This document shows positions 1 to 8,007 of a DNA stretch of 35,077 nucleotides, piece by piece; the first letter of the stretch is position 1, and each line of letters opens with the position of its first letter. Source of the stretch: an uncultured bacterium. GTDB taxonomy: Bacteria > Cyanobacteriota > Vampirovibrionia > Gastranaerophilales > Gastranaerophilaceae. Both the position numbers and the translations under genes were made by a program. The stretch covers positions 1 to 35,077 of the forward strand of contig CANAIK010000015.1 in NCBI GenBank assembly GCA_947361225.1. Direction: 5' to 3'. The notes beneath the pieces were generated by a model. That model was not told the origin of the DNA. It was given only the letters and a program-made list of their open reading frames with translations, and did not search any database.

Positions 1-2
1 AT

Positions 3-638
3 GCGCTTAGCACAGCTCAAGCATATATTAAATCAAATACTTACAAAAGTATTCTTATTGTTGCAACTGATGCTACAACAAAATTTACGGATTGGTCAGA
101 TAGGTCGGTTTGCGTTCTTTTTGGAGACGGCGCAGGGGCTGCAATCGTTGAGGCTGATAGAGAAAGAGAAGATATCGTCGGAGTTAATTTAATTTCTAAT
201 GGATTACACGGGGATTATATTACTCTTAAAGTTCAAGGGAAGAACTGTCCTTTGGTAGAGGGAATTAAAGAAGAAGTAAAACCGTTTATCCAAATGAAAG
301 GAAAAGACGTTTACAAATTTGTCATGACTGAAATTCCTCCAAAAATTGAAGAATTGTTGGAAAAAACAAATACGGATGTTAAGGATATTGATTATTTTAT
401 ACCTCATCAATCAAATCAAAGAATGATTGATGCGCTTGCTCACAGATTAACAATAGACGAATCAAAAACCATATCAAATATTGAAAAATACGGCAATATG
501 TCTGCCGCATCAATTCCGGTTGCAATTAGAGAAGGAATTGATAAAGGAATTATAAAACTGCCCGCAACTATCGTAATTAGTGCCTTTGGGGCAGGCATGA
601 CGGGCGCTAATGCTATTATAAAGCTGGATAATATATAA
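3..638 (+). CDS. fabH: Beta-ketoacyl-ACP synthase III (FabH), 3' part, cut by the window start
   Basis: Condenses an acyl-CoA (usually acetyl-CoA) with malonyl-ACP to start type II fatty-acid synthesis in the cytoplasm. The frame is open from base 3 with no start, so the N-terminal half with the catalytic Cys lies outside the window; 211 residues remain. What is visible fits the thiolase-fold C-terminal half: GDGAGAAIVEA, the catalytic His in YFIPHQSNQRMIDA, and the catalytic Asn in KYGNMSAASIP, then the closing SAFGAGMTGANAIIKL strand. The stop is 20 bases before the fabF start with an AGGAGA site between them, so the two genes are almost certainly co-transcribed. The KAS III assignment is firm; the acyl primer preference cannot be read from this part. 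Confidence 0.95.
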   Translation, partial: ALSTAQAYIKSNTYKSILIVATDATTKFTDWSDRSVCVLFGDGAGAAIVEADREREDIVGVNLISNGLHGDYITLKVQGKNCPLVEGIKEEVKPFIQMKGKDVYKFVMTEIPPKIEELLEKTNTDVKDIDYFIPHQSNQRMIDALAHRLTIDESKTISNIEKYGNMSAASIPVAIREGIDKGIIKLPATIVISAFGAGMTGANAIIKLDNI

Positions 639-658
639 CAAACAGGAGAAAAAGAAGT

Positions 659-1897
659 ATGAAAAGACGAGTTGTCGTGACCGGCATGGGCTGCGTTTCG
701 CCTTTTGGTGTAGGAGTCGAGATTCTTTGGGAAAATTTAAAAGCCGGTAATAGCGGGGTTAGATATTTGACCCTTGATAAAGAAAAACACCTTGTGCATA
801 TCGGAGGACAAGTTCCGGAGTTTGATTCAAGTAAATATGTTGATCCAAAAGACGCAAGAAGAATGGATAAATTCATTCTTTGTTCGGTTGTAGCGGCAAG
901 TTTAGCTATTGAAGATTCAAAACTTGATTTAGATAAAGAAGATTTAACAAGAATTGGAGTTATCGCAGGGTCTGCTGCAGGGGGCTTAGAAACAATTCAA
1001 AAAAACCACGAAACCATGCAAGTTAGAGGCTATCACAAATGTTCTCCTTTTATGGTTCCTATGATGATAACAAATATGGCTGCAGGTAAAATTTCGATAA
1101 AATTTGGCTTAAAAGGACCTTCAAAATCCGTTGTAACCGCTTGTGCCACAGGGGCTCATTCAATTGGTGACGCTTATCGAACAATTCAGTGCAATGATGC
1201 TGATATTATGGTCGCAGGTGGAGCTGAGGCAGGGATTTGCGATCTTGGAATCGGAGCTTTTACATCTGCTAAAACTTTATCTAAACACAATGACGAGCCA
1301 AAAAAAGCCTCTCGTCCTTATGACAGCGATAGAGACGGTTTTATAATGAGCGAAGGGGCGGGAATTCTTGTCTTAGAAGAAAGAGAGCACGCAATTAAAA
1401 GAGGGGCAAAAATTTACGCTGAATTAGTAGGCTATGGTCAATCCTCCGACGCTTATGATATGGTAGCGCCTGATCCTGAGGGTAAAGGGGCTATTCTAGC
1501 TATGGAACTGGCGCTAAAAGATGCCGGATTAAACCCCTCGGATATTGATTATATTAACGCTCACGGTACTTCAACCCACGTTGGTGATATAGCTGAATCA
1601 AATGCAATTGCAAAACTTTTTAAGGATAAAGAAGAAAATAAAAAATTGTCGGTTTCATCCACAAAATCTATGACAGGTCATATGCTTGGCGGCGCAGGTT
1701 CTGTTGAAGCGATAATTGCAATTAAAGCAATGTTAGATAATATAGTTCCTCCGACAATTAATCTTGATAATCAAGATCCTGAGGTTGCAAACTTGGATTA
1801 CACTCCGCATAAAGCAAAACAAAAAAATATAAATGCGGTTCTATCCAATTCCTTTGGTTTTGGCGGATGCAACGCTGTATTGGTATTTAAAAAGTAA
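659..1897 (+). CDS. fabF: Beta-ketoacyl-ACP synthase II (FabF)
   Basis: Elongates acyl-ACP with malonyl-ACP in type II fatty-acid synthesis. The 412 residues match the normal family length. The Cys-His-His triad is visible: C162 in VTACATGAHSIGDA, H302 in NAHGTSTHVGD, and H341 in SMTGHMLGGAGSVE. The C-terminal SFGFGGCNAVLVF gatekeeper strand is also present. The start follows AGGAGAAAAAGAAGT, a good ribosome site. It lies 20 bases after fabH; fabD, fabG and acpP, which often sit between these two genes, are absent here. A hairpin follows shortly after the stop. FabB is the only realistic alternative; the order after fabH and the length favour FabF. Confidence 0.97.
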   Translation: MKRRVVVTGMGCVSPFGVGVEILWENLKAGNSGVRYLTLDKEKHLVHIGGQVPEFDSSKYVDPKDARRMDKFILCSVVAASLAIEDSKLDLDKEDLTRIGVIAGSAAGGLETIQKNHETMQVRGYHKCSPFMVPMMITNMAAGKISIKFGLKGPSKSVVTACATGAHSIGDAYRTIQCNDADIMVAGGAEAGICDLGIGAFTSAKTLSKHNDEPKKASRPYDSDRDGFIMSEGAGILVLEEREHAIKRGAKIYAELVGYGQSSDAYDMVAPDPEGKGAILAMELALKDAGLNPSDIDYINAHGTSTHVGDIAESNAIAKLFKDKEENKKLSVSSTKSMTGHMLGGAGSVEAIIAIKAMLDNIVPPTINLDNQDPEVANLDYTPHKAKQKNINAVLSNSFGFGGCNAVLVFKK

Positions 1898-1907
1898 AAA
1901 TATACTA

Positions 1908-1937
1908 ACTAAGAGCTTGTAATTGCAAGCTCTTAGT
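1908..1937 (+). terminator. Long perfect hairpin after fabF
   Basis: Twelve-base perfect arms, ACTAAGAGCTTG and CAAGCTCTTAGT, enclose a six-base loop. On the plus strand only a short T-rich stretch follows. On the minus strand the hairpin is followed by TAGTATATTTTTA. It sits 11 bases after the fabF stop, so it probably ends fabHF transcription and may work in both directions. Confidence 0.6.
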
Positions 1938-1938
1938 G

Positions 1939-2180
1939 TTAAATTAAGTTAAAAAGAAGGTTAAAAGCAGCCCTTGGAGTATTCACCCGACGCTTTTTTA
2001 GTAATGTTTCTTTTGATGCATTTTGGTAATTGTTAAAAGCGCAAACGAATTTTTTATAAGAAAAAAAACGTATTTTATTTTTATCAAGCAAAGAAATTTC
2101 TTCTTGCTTTTTTAATAGGAATCGCTAACCCATCTAATGACTGTTGTTTGCTTAAAAGAGGGTGTAAAAATTTATTTTTT
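1939..2180 (-). pseudogene. Frame-broken protein-like remnant in the 320-base gap
   Basis: The gap 1898-2217 has no intact gene. On the minus strand two abutting open frames read like one protein interrupted at an A6 run near base 2115. The upstream piece gives NKFLHPLLSKQQSLDGLAIP. The downstream piece contains FVCAFNNYQNASKETLL and KKRRVNTPRAAF and stops at 1939-1941. A stop lies just before the upstream piece and no in-frame start codon or ribosome site is visible. This may be a decayed gene end, part of a dispersed repeat, or chance. I do not recognise a function. Confidence 0.25.
2086..2113 (+). terminator. Weak terminator-like hairpin in the fabF-yggT gap
   Basis: AAGCAA pairs with TTGCTT and GAAA with TTTC, with small bulges, and six T residues follow. 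It reads as a plus-strand terminator, but no plus-strand gene lies between the stronger fabF hairpin and this point. It may be a backup terminator, or a by-product of the minus-strand remnant that overlaps it. Confidence 0.3.
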
Positions 2181-2217
2181 TAAACAGTTTTATACTTTTT
2201 TGGAGCTGTCGAAAAAA

Positions 2218-2484
2218 TTATAACCCTAAATTTGATAAAAGCATTACAAGAACATTTCTTAATAAACCCAGCATAAAAAATGCAACAATTGGGGAAATAT
2301 CAATCATTCCTATTGGAGGGATTAATTTTCTAAAGGGTGATAAAAAAATCTCACTAAAAGCCCTCATTGAACGAAAAGGTTCATTTTCCCATTTGATATT
2401 TGGAAACCAGGATAATAGAATTGTTATAAATAAAATTAGAAAAATTAAATCAAAAATTCGATATATTGCAAGTGTCAATCCCAT
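2218..2484 (-). CDS. YggT/Ycf19-family small membrane protein
   Basis: An 88-residue inner-membrane protein of the YggT (YlmG, Ycf19) family. Members have two hydrophobic helices and, in Gram-positives and cyanobacteria, are linked to cell or plastid division and osmotic tolerance; the exact role is unsettled. Visible here are helix 1 (about residues 5-26, ending LLSWFPNI), the family loop with SPFRKLIPPIGMIDISPIVAFFML, and helix 2 to about residue 84. Length and the Pro-rich loop match the family well. It is the last gene of a minus-strand run, 16 bases after the mtnP-like gene, with no strong terminator after it. Confidence 0.85.
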   Translation of the reverse strand: MGLTLAIYRIFDLIFLILFITILLSWFPNIKWENEPFRSMRAFSEIFLSPFRKLIPPIGMIDISPIVAFFMLGLLRNVLVMLLSNLGL

Positions 2485-2500
2485 TGGCTTTCCTTTATAA

Positions 2501-3292
2501 CTACCATTTTGCTATATTATCGCAAGAACAAGTTCTGTTTTCATCAATATTCTCGACAATTGAGAATAGTAGTTTTTGAAGTTTTGCAATATTGTCACTA
2601 AAAACTTGCATAACAGCCTCGTGGGATACAGGATCGCAATCCCCAACTAAACCTGCGTCATAATCTGTTATTAAAGAAATATTTAAAGGACACATATTGA
2701 GTTCTCGAACCAAATGAGCCTCGGGGTATTGCGTCATATTTATAACTTCCCAGCCTTGATTGGTAAAAAATTTGCTTTCGGCTTTTGTTGAGAATCTTGG
2801 TCCTTGAATAACTACAACCGTACCTGTTTTATGAATAGAATATCCGAGTTTTTGCGCACATTCAATTGCAACCCTTCTAAGTTCAGGACAATAAGGTTCA
2901 GCAGCTGAAATATGTTGAATATCTTCTTTATCAAAAAAAGTATCGAATCTGCCTGTTGTCCAATTGACATATTGATCACAAAAAACAATATCACCGGGTT
3001 TTACGTGTTTTTGCAATGATCCTGCAGCGCAAGGTGAAATTACGGCTTTGCATCCTATGGATTTCATTGCCCAGACATTTGCTCTGTAGTTAACATTATG
3101 AGGAGCAATCGTATGATTTCTTGAATGACGGGGCATAAAAGCAACTTTTTTTCCTGCAATTAAACCGAGCATTATGGCGTCTGAAGTTTTTCCATAGGGG
3201 GTTTCAACATTAATTTCTTCAATATTGTCCAAGAATTTATAAAACCCGGATCCTCCAAATATGCCTATTGATGCTAAATTTTTATTATCCAT
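2501..3292 (-). CDS. mtnP: S-methyl-5'-thioadenosine phosphorylase
   Basis: Phosphorolysis of methylthioadenosine to adenine and 5-methylthioribose-1-phosphate, cleaning up the by-product of polyamine synthesis and similar reactions. The 263 residues fit the MTAP/PNP trimer family: GIFGGSGFY at the N-terminus, the phosphate-binding MPRHSRNHTIAPHNVNYRAN segment, CAAGSL, QGPRFSTKAE, and INMTQYPEAHLVRE. The purine-site residues SLITDYDAG carry Asp where hypoxanthine/guanine-specific PNPs have Asn, which favours a 6-aminopurine substrate, hence MTAP. The tail carries a CSC pair (NRTCSCDN), as in many MTAPs. It starts 9 bases after the prepilin gene and is followed 16 bases on by yggT, so it is probably in their operon. 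No other salvage-pathway gene is in view. Confidence 0.9.
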   Translation of the reverse strand: MDNKNLASIGIFGGSGFYKFLDNIEEINVETPYGKTSDAIMLGLIAGKKVAFMPRHSRNHTIAPHNVNYRANVWAMKSIGCKAVISPCAAGSLQKHVKPGDIVFCDQYVNWTTGRFDTFFDKEDIQHISAAEPYCPELRRVAIECAQKLGYSIHKTGTVVVIQGPRFSTKAESKFFTNQGWEVINMTQYPEAHLVRELNMCPLNISLITDYDAGLVGDCDPVSHEAVMQVFSDNIAKLQKLLFSIVENIDENRTCSCDNIAKW

Positions 3293-3301
3293 TATTAAAC
3301 C

Positions 3302-4069
3302 TTATTTACTTTTTTGTGCAGCTTTTAATAACCAATCATCCGCTCTTTTTCCGGGAATGATTTTTCCGTCCGCTCTAATTCCGTATCCAAAAGGAGCTTC
3401 GCCGCTGCCATAATCATCAACATCAATACAAATTACTTTATAAACAGCGTCGTGTCCGAATTGGTCTCTTAAGTCAGCGTGTCCGGGTACACCATTTGAC
3501 CCGCTGCTATTAGCAGGAGCTGTAAATAATCTTGTTGTACCTGTATAATAACGCCCGAAAGTGTATTGAGGATTAGCCTCAAACCAGCTTATGTTATCTG
3601 AACTTACAATTTGAGGTGTTTTAATTTTACTTTGCGCACTTGCACAATCTGTATCAACACCGCTTTTTAGGGTTGTTAATAATGCTGCGGTAGGTTCTCC
3701 GTTTTGAGTGCTTATTGTTCTTCTGTAAGTACCAGCTCCGGCAGCATCGCTGCAGTTAACTGATTTTGTTGACATAATATCAGCTAAAGATTCACAAAAA
3801 TATTTACGATATATAGCTCCATTACTACCACTTGCGTTATGAATTAACAAAGTGCCGTCGTATTTTGTTCCTAAATCACCGTTTTTATAGTATCTGTCGG
3901 AATTAACAAGTTCTCGAATTAATGTTCCCAATGTCGAGTTTGCCTTTTTAAATTTCATAACATCCTCATCGGGTGCCGCTTGGAATGCTATGGGAAGTAA
4001 AATTGCTGTTAAAACACCAATGACTGTTAAAACAATCATTATTTCAGCCAATGTAAAAGCTTTTTTCAT
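3302..4069 (-). CDS. Type IV pilin-like / pseudopilin protein with prepilin leader
   Basis: A 255-residue secreted or surface protein with a class III signal: MKKA, then FTLAEIMIVLTVIGVLTAILL. Glu at mature position 5 is present and a single hydrophobic helix covers about residues 5-27. The residue before the cleavage site is Ala instead of the usual Gly. The rest is a globular domain with several Cys (residues near FCESLAD, VNCSDA, DTDCAS, VICIDVD) and a conserved-looking C-terminus GYGIRADGKIIPGKRADDW. Orphan pseudopilins of this form are, from memory, abundant in Gastranaerophilales. No pilus or type II secretion machinery is next to it. The start has AAGGTGG upstream, directly after a hairpin that overlaps the previous gene's stop. 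Whether it builds a fibre or is a minor pilin is unknown. Confidence 0.85.
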   Translation of the reverse strand: MKKAFTLAEIMIVLTVIGVLTAILLPIAFQAAPDEDVMKFKKANSTLGTLIRELVNSDRYYKNGDLGTKYDGTLLIHNASGSNGAIYRKYFCESLADIMSTKSVNCSDAAGAGTYRRTISTQNGEPTAALLTTLKSGVDTDCASAQSKIKTPQIVSSDNISWFEANPQYTFGRYYTGTTRLFTAPANSSGSNGVPGHADLRDQFGHDAVYKVICIDVDDYGSGEAPFGYGIRADGKIIPGKRADDWLLKAAQKSK

Positions 4070-4082
4070 ATTTCCACCTTTT

Positions 4083-4105
4083 AAAAAAGGGTTTAAATTA
4101 AACCC
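4083..4105 (-). terminator. Intrinsic terminator between the 65-aa gene and the prepilin gene
   Basis: Read on the minus strand, GGGTTTA and TAAACCC form a seven-base stem with a three-base loop, followed by six T residues. The stop codon of the 65-aa gene lies inside the stem, and the prepilin ribosome site follows at once. It should reduce read-through into the pilin operon. Confidence 0.6.
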
Positions 4106-4290
4106 ATTAAACGTAAATCTCTTGCAATATTTGCATCTACAATACTTGCATAAGCCAAATCAGCACTGCAATTGCCGCTATATTTATGCGCTCCCCTGTG
4201 TGCAAAGACGCTGTTGTTGCTTTCAAATCTTGTTTGATTGCTTATCTTTTTTGCATTGTTATAAGTATTAATTACAGGTTGTATACGCAT
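4093..4290 (-). CDS. Small protein of unknown function (65 aa)
   Basis: No family recognised. The 65 residues start MRIQPVINTYNNAKKIS and are polar, with no signal peptide or membrane segment and one Cys in SGNCSADLAYASIVDANIARD. The start is preceded by GAGGG seven bases upstream, and the stop sits inside a terminator hairpin, both of which support a real gene. The opening 'MxIQPVxN-NN' style resembles short proteins I associate with Gastranaerophilales, but I cannot assign a role. It lies 81 bases after the methyltransferase gene and probably has its own promoter. Confidence 0.6.
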   Translation of the reverse strand: MRIQPVINTYNNAKKISNQTRFESNNSVFAHRGAHKYSGNCSADLAYASIVDANIARDLRLMGLI

Positions 4291-4371
4291 TTTCGACCCT
4301 CGTTATGCAGATATTTCACTAATATATAATATCATATATTCTTTGTTGTTGCAATAAATATTTTAGGTAAT

Positions 4372-5145
4372 TTATTTATTAAGAATTTCTTGTTGTTTAA
4401 TGAGTGCAAAAGCAATGGAGGCGCAGATTCCAAGGTTTAAAGATTCAACGTTATTATCCATTAAAAAAGTAAGTTTTTTATCGGCAATTTTTTTTATTTC
4501 CTCACTAAGTCCACATGACTCCGACCCAAGCATTAAAACGAACTTGTTGTCGAATTTATAATTGAAAAAATTCTCATTAGAATCAACAACACTTGATATA
4601 AATTTGTGTGTTTTTTTTAATTGGTGTAAAAATTGATAATCGCAAGTTTGAATTATCGGCAATTTAAAAATATTCTGGGTTGTAGATCTTATGGTTTTGG
4701 AATTGTACAAATCGACGCAATTTCCAAATAGAATTATTCCTTCTAAAGAAAACGCACAAGCACTTCTTATTATTGTTCCTAAATTCCCGGGGTCTTTTAT
4801 ATTTTCAATTAAAGCAATTTTTGATAAGCTATAAAAAATATTTTTATCAATATCCGGTTCTTTTATAATCCCAATTGCGTTTGTTGGGGTTTTTGTGGTG
4901 GAAATTTTTGATAGAATCGAATCGTTAACATAAATCAAATTTTTAATTTTTGCTTTTTTATGGTTAAAATTTTCTTTTTTTGTAAAGAAATATTCAAATT
5001 CTATATTATCGTTAATAAAACCCTCTAAAGTTCTATCCCCATCGGCTAAAATAAGTTTTTTATTTTTTCGATATCGAGAATTTTGGAGTTTTACGACTTC
5101 TTTAATTAAATCATTCTTAACGCTTGTAATTTCAACTATTTCCAT
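4372..5145 (-). CDS. TrmH/SpoU-family RNA 2'-O-methyltransferase
   Basis: Transfers a methyl group from SAM to a ribose 2'-OH in rRNA or tRNA. An N-terminal substrate-binding domain (about residues 1-90, RYRKNKKLILADGDRTLEGF) is followed by the alpha/beta-knot domain. Motif 1 is IKDPGNLGTIIRSACAF, motif 2 VLMLGSESCGLSEEI, and motif 3 SLNLGICASIAFAL; in motif 3 the usual Asn-Val-Ser/Ala is changed to Asn-Leu-Gly. I chose the ATG at 5145 (257 aa, MEIVEITSVKN), preceded by AAGG, over an upstream TTG at 5172. It overlaps the end of the aminopeptidase gene by 14 bases, so the two are translationally coupled. The target nucleotide cannot be read from sequence; RlmB- and TsnR-like enzymes are the likely relatives. 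Confidence 0.88.
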   Translation of the reverse strand: MEIVEITSVKNDLIKEVVKLQNSRYRKNKKLILADGDRTLEGFINDNIEFEYFFTKKENFNHKKAKIKNLIYVNDSILSKISTTKTPTNAIGIIKEPDIDKNIFYSLSKIALIENIKDPGNLGTIIRSACAFSLEGIILFGNCVDLYNSKTIRSTTQNIFKLPIIQTCDYQFLHQLKKTHKFISSVVDSNENFFNYKFDNKFVLMLGSESCGLSEEIKKIADKKLTFLMDNNVESLNLGICASIAFALIKQQEILNK

Positions 5146-6745
5146 AAAAATTGCCTTGCCATTGTTGAACAAATTCTTTTTCTGTTTTGTTTAATAAACT
5201 ATAATCAATTAAAATTTCCTCGAAAGGAAAACCAGACAAAGAAAAACGATTGTAATTCAAATCAAAATAAACGCAATTCTCAATCCTAACGCCAAATTCG
5301 AGCCCTTTGCTTTTTCCGTATAACCCCGGTTCAATTGAATGGGTTTGATAAGGATTTATTGTGTCACTTGAGCTCATATTAAGACAAGGCGGGTTTTGAT
5401 GACAGCTTGTGCCAATGCCGTGACCTAAACCGTGATTAAAATTAAACCCGATTCTACCGAATTGCTCTAAATGTTGTCTTGCAAGCTTATCGAGTGCTAG
5501 AGCGCTTTTTTCTTTCGATAAAAAGCACATTATAAAAGCTTTTAGGACATTTGTATATATTTTTTTATACAAGGGGTCCGGGTTTTTCCCGAAATAAAAA
5601 GTTCTTGTAATATCTGTTGCAAAACCGTCTTTCCAATAACCCCCGCAATCAAGCAACAAAAGGGTTTCGGGTTTTAATAATTTGTTTTTATCATAAGTTG
5701 AATAATGAATTGACGCTGTGTTATCCTCAAGTGCTAAAATCGTTTTAAAAGAAGGACAAATCGCTCCTTGATTAAAAAGTTCTTGTTCGAAAAGCTCAAC
5801 CAGCTCGACTTCTGACATTCCTTCTTTAAGGGCGTTTTTAAAGTTAAAAATAGCGTTGTCCAATTTTTTTGAAGCGTTTTTTATAACCTCGATTTCCTCT
5901 TTTGTTTTAATTGAAGCAATAAAAGGAATTGGATTTTTATTTATTTCACAAGGGATTTTAATTGATAAAAATTTATCTAAGGTAATATCTTTGTGTTCAA
6001 TATAAATTTTTTCTTCTAAAGATTGAATAAAATTTGAAAACCCGGAAAGTTTTTCGAATTTTAATCCAGGAATTTCAACTTTTTTAGGAATTTTTTCAAC
6101 AAAAAGAATATAGTTGGAGTTTTTATAATCAAGATATAGAATTGATTTAAATAAAGAAGAATTTTTAGTTTGAAAACTCCTTAAGTTAGTCAAATAAGCA
6201 ATTTCATCCAAATTAAGAATTAAAATCTTGTCTTTATCAAGAAAAACTTTCTCCAGCTTTTGAGCTTTAGATAAAAAATCGTTTTTCTCAATTTTTTCAC
6301 TAACAAGATACAAAGGAGCGTTTTTATTGTAATCAGTGTTTTTTAGGAAACTTTTTTTTAGTTTATAAGTTCTTAAGTCAAAATATGAATCAAACTGTAA
6401 ATAATCCTTAAGCAGAATATCATTTGGAATGTATAGGATTGTGTTTTTTTTGTAACATTTTTTAAATGCATCAAAAAAAGTTTCCCCTAAATCCATTCTA
6501 TAAATTTGAATATCGCTAAAAGCCTGTTTTTGCGATAGAATATGGTATCTTGTGTCAACAAAAAGTGTAATTTTGCCGTTTTTTTCAAGAATCGCCTCGC
6601 CTTCGGTTCCTGAAAAATTGGTTGCAACATTAAGCGGTGAGGAGCTGTAATGGGTTTTAAAATAAGCATCTTTTGATTTAAGAAGAAGAATTTCCCCTTC
6701 CTTTAATAAACTAAGATAATATTTTATCTGATTTTTTCTATCCAT
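5132..6745 (-). CDS. M24-family metallopeptidase, Xaa-Pro aminopeptidase type
   Basis: A cytosolic dinuclear-metal peptidase that should remove an N-terminal residue before proline. The C-terminal pita-bread domain has all five metal ligands: two Asp in LLDCGGYWKDGFATDITRTF, His in NHGLGHGIGTSCHQ, Glu in HSIEPGLY and Glu in GVRIENCVYF. The roughly 290 residues before it contain creatinase-type segments (VDTRYH; SIKTKEEIEVIKNASKKLDNA leading into the catalytic domain). At 537 residues it resembles the long, two-N-domain form rather than the 350-residue bacterial PepQ. I chose the ATG at 6745 (MDRKNQIKYY), 4 bases after the YjbQ gene's stop, over the in-frame ATG at 6772. It overlaps the next gene by 14 bases. 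No signal peptide. Confidence 0.9.
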   Translation of the reverse strand: MDRKNQIKYYLSLLKEGEILLLKSKDAYFKTHYSSSPLNVATNFSGTEGEAILEKNGKITLFVDTRYHILSQKQAFSDIQIYRMDLGETFFDAFKKCYKKNTILYIPNDILLKDYLQFDSYFDLRTYKLKKSFLKNTDYNKNAPLYLVSEKIEKNDFLSKAQKLEKVFLDKDKILILNLDEIAYLTNLRSFQTKNSSLFKSILYLDYKNSNYILFVEKIPKKVEIPGLKFEKLSGFSNFIQSLEEKIYIEHKDITLDKFLSIKIPCEINKNPIPFIASIKTKEEIEVIKNASKKLDNAIFNFKNALKEGMSEVELVELFEQELFNQGAICPSFKTILALEDNTASIHYSTYDKNKLLKPETLLLLDCGGYWKDGFATDITRTFYFGKNPDPLYKKIYTNVLKAFIMCFLSKEKSALALDKLARQHLEQFGRIGFNFNHGLGHGIGTSCHQNPPCLNMSSSDTINPYQTHSIEPGLYGKSKGLEFGVRIENCVYFDLNYNRFSLSGFPFEEILIDYSLLNKTEKEFVQQWQGNFYGNS

Positions 6746-6749
6746 ATTA

Positions 6750-7166
6750 TTAATATACCATAGATACAACAATTGTACGAATTCTTGGTTTTAAATCAAA
6801 ATCAACCAAAACGATTTGTTGATAAGTATTGAGCTCGATTTTTCCCTCCACAACGGATAATGTCTTATTGTTCCCTAGAATTAAAGCCCTAAGGTGAGCG
6901 TGGGCGTTTCCTTCGTGCCAGGTTTCATCGTGTTTGTAAATTTTATTTAAAGGAACCATTTCCTCAAACAAACGAACAAAATCAATACTTAATCCGGGTT
7001 CATATTCAAGGGTAAGGATTGAAGCTTCGGAGGCTACGACTTGAATGTTAACAATTCCTTCTTTTATATTAAAATTTGTCACAATTCCTTGAACTTTAGA
7101 AGTAATATCGATTAAATCATTAAAACCTCTTGTTGAAATATTAAATTTTTCAGTTTTTACAGCCAT
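6750..7166 (-). CDS. YjbQ/UPF0047-family protein
   Basis: A 138-residue protein of the YjbQ (UPF0047) family, whose members can act as weak thiamine-phosphate synthases in complementation tests; the natural role is uncertain. Family marks are FNISTRGFNDLIDIT at the N-terminus, the His-rich site YKHDETWHEGNAHAHLRALILG, the GKIELNTYQQIVLVDFDLKPRIR segment and the closing TIVVSMVY strand. The usual His-Thr-Thr-Ala motif in the middle is replaced by VASEASILTLEYEP, so one expected active-site His is missing. It starts 5 bases after the substrate-binding protein gene and ends 4 bases before the aminopeptidase, in one operon. Confidence 0.85.
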   Translation of the reverse strand: MAVKTEKFNISTRGFNDLIDITSKVQGIVTNFNIKEGIVNIQVVASEASILTLEYEPGLSIDFVRLFEEMVPLNKIYKHDETWHEGNAHAHLRALILGNNKTLSVVEGKIELNTYQQIVLVDFDLKPRIRTIVVSMVY

Positions 7167-7171
7167 TTGCT

Positions 7172-7996
7172 CTATTCTATTTCCGAACTATCAATTTTTT
7201 CAAGAGTAGTTATATTATTTGTAAGATTGTATTCTCTTTTTAGAATATTCATTTTCTTTTCATCTAAAAAAGACGTAATTGACGCATTAACAATATTTAA
7301 AAGTTCTTTTGATTTGTCCGATTTCCTTAGTGCAACTGCGTAATATTCCTTGGAGTATGCTCGATTCACAATTCGAAAACGCCCGTCATTATAACCTTTA
7401 AGAACGCTTTCGTCTCCTAGAATCGCATCCACCAAATGATTCTCAAGCAAATTAACAGCCTCTTTATAGGTTTTTGTTGCAACGATTCTTGCGTTAGGAG
7501 CTGCCAAATGTAAAATATTTTCCCCTGTTGTTCCCAGTACAACTGCGATTGTTCCTTTTGTGTTAAAATAACTTAAGTGAGAAATTTTTGATCCCCTCCA
7601 GGTCATTATTTTTTGTCCTGTGCTAAAATAAGGAATTTAAAAATCAATTATAAGTTTTCTTTTGTCATTAATACTAACCGTTGCTGCTAAAAAATCAACT
7701 TCTTTGGAATTCAGCTTGGAAAAACGATTCTGGGGGGTAACACTTACAAATACAACATTTGTAAACTCGGGATTCTCGAAAATATTATCGGCAATATATT
7801 TGGATAACTCAACGTCAATCCCTTTGAGTTCATTATTTTTATAAAAACCAAAAGGGGGTGAATCTTCTTTAACTCCAACGACTAAATAGCCTCTTTCCCT
7901 AATTGTTTCAAGGTCGTTTAACTCCTTTTTTTTAGAACACCCAAAACAAAAAAAAGTCATAACAAAAATTAACATTAAAACTATGTACTTTTTCAT
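7172..7996 (-). pseudogene. Amino-acid-type ABC substrate-binding lipoprotein, split by one in-frame stop
   Basis: Two open frames (7637-7996 and 7172-7606) lie in the same reading frame, separated by a single TAA at 7637-7639. Reading through gives about 274 residues of a periplasmic binding protein of the PEB1/HisJ family. It has a lipoprotein signal ending CFGC (Cys20), then LETIRERGYLVVGVKEDSPP, FGFYKNNELKGIDVELSKYI and DFLAATVSINDKRKLIIDF. After the stop come IPYFSTGQ and GTIAVVLGTTGENIL. In this family the stop position is usually Ser ('DFS-PY'), so one base change (TCA to TAA) explains it. No permease or ATPase gene is adjacent. It could be a recent pseudogene, an assembly error, or read-through; the downstream half is otherwise undamaged. 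Confidence 0.85.
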
Positions 7997-8007
7997 ATTG
8001 TTATTCT

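Noticed and set aside
1-192. 63-codon plus-strand open frame at the left edge
   Set aside because: It is an out-of-frame reading of fabH; the frame beginning at base 3 gives clear KAS III sequence through to 638.
1950-2010. Possible signal recognition particle RNA (AAGCAGCCCTTGG resembles the AAGCAGCC loop)
   Set aside because: No complementary 5' arm exists upstream and the GGUCAGGUCCGGAAGG part of the loop is absent, so the fold cannot form.
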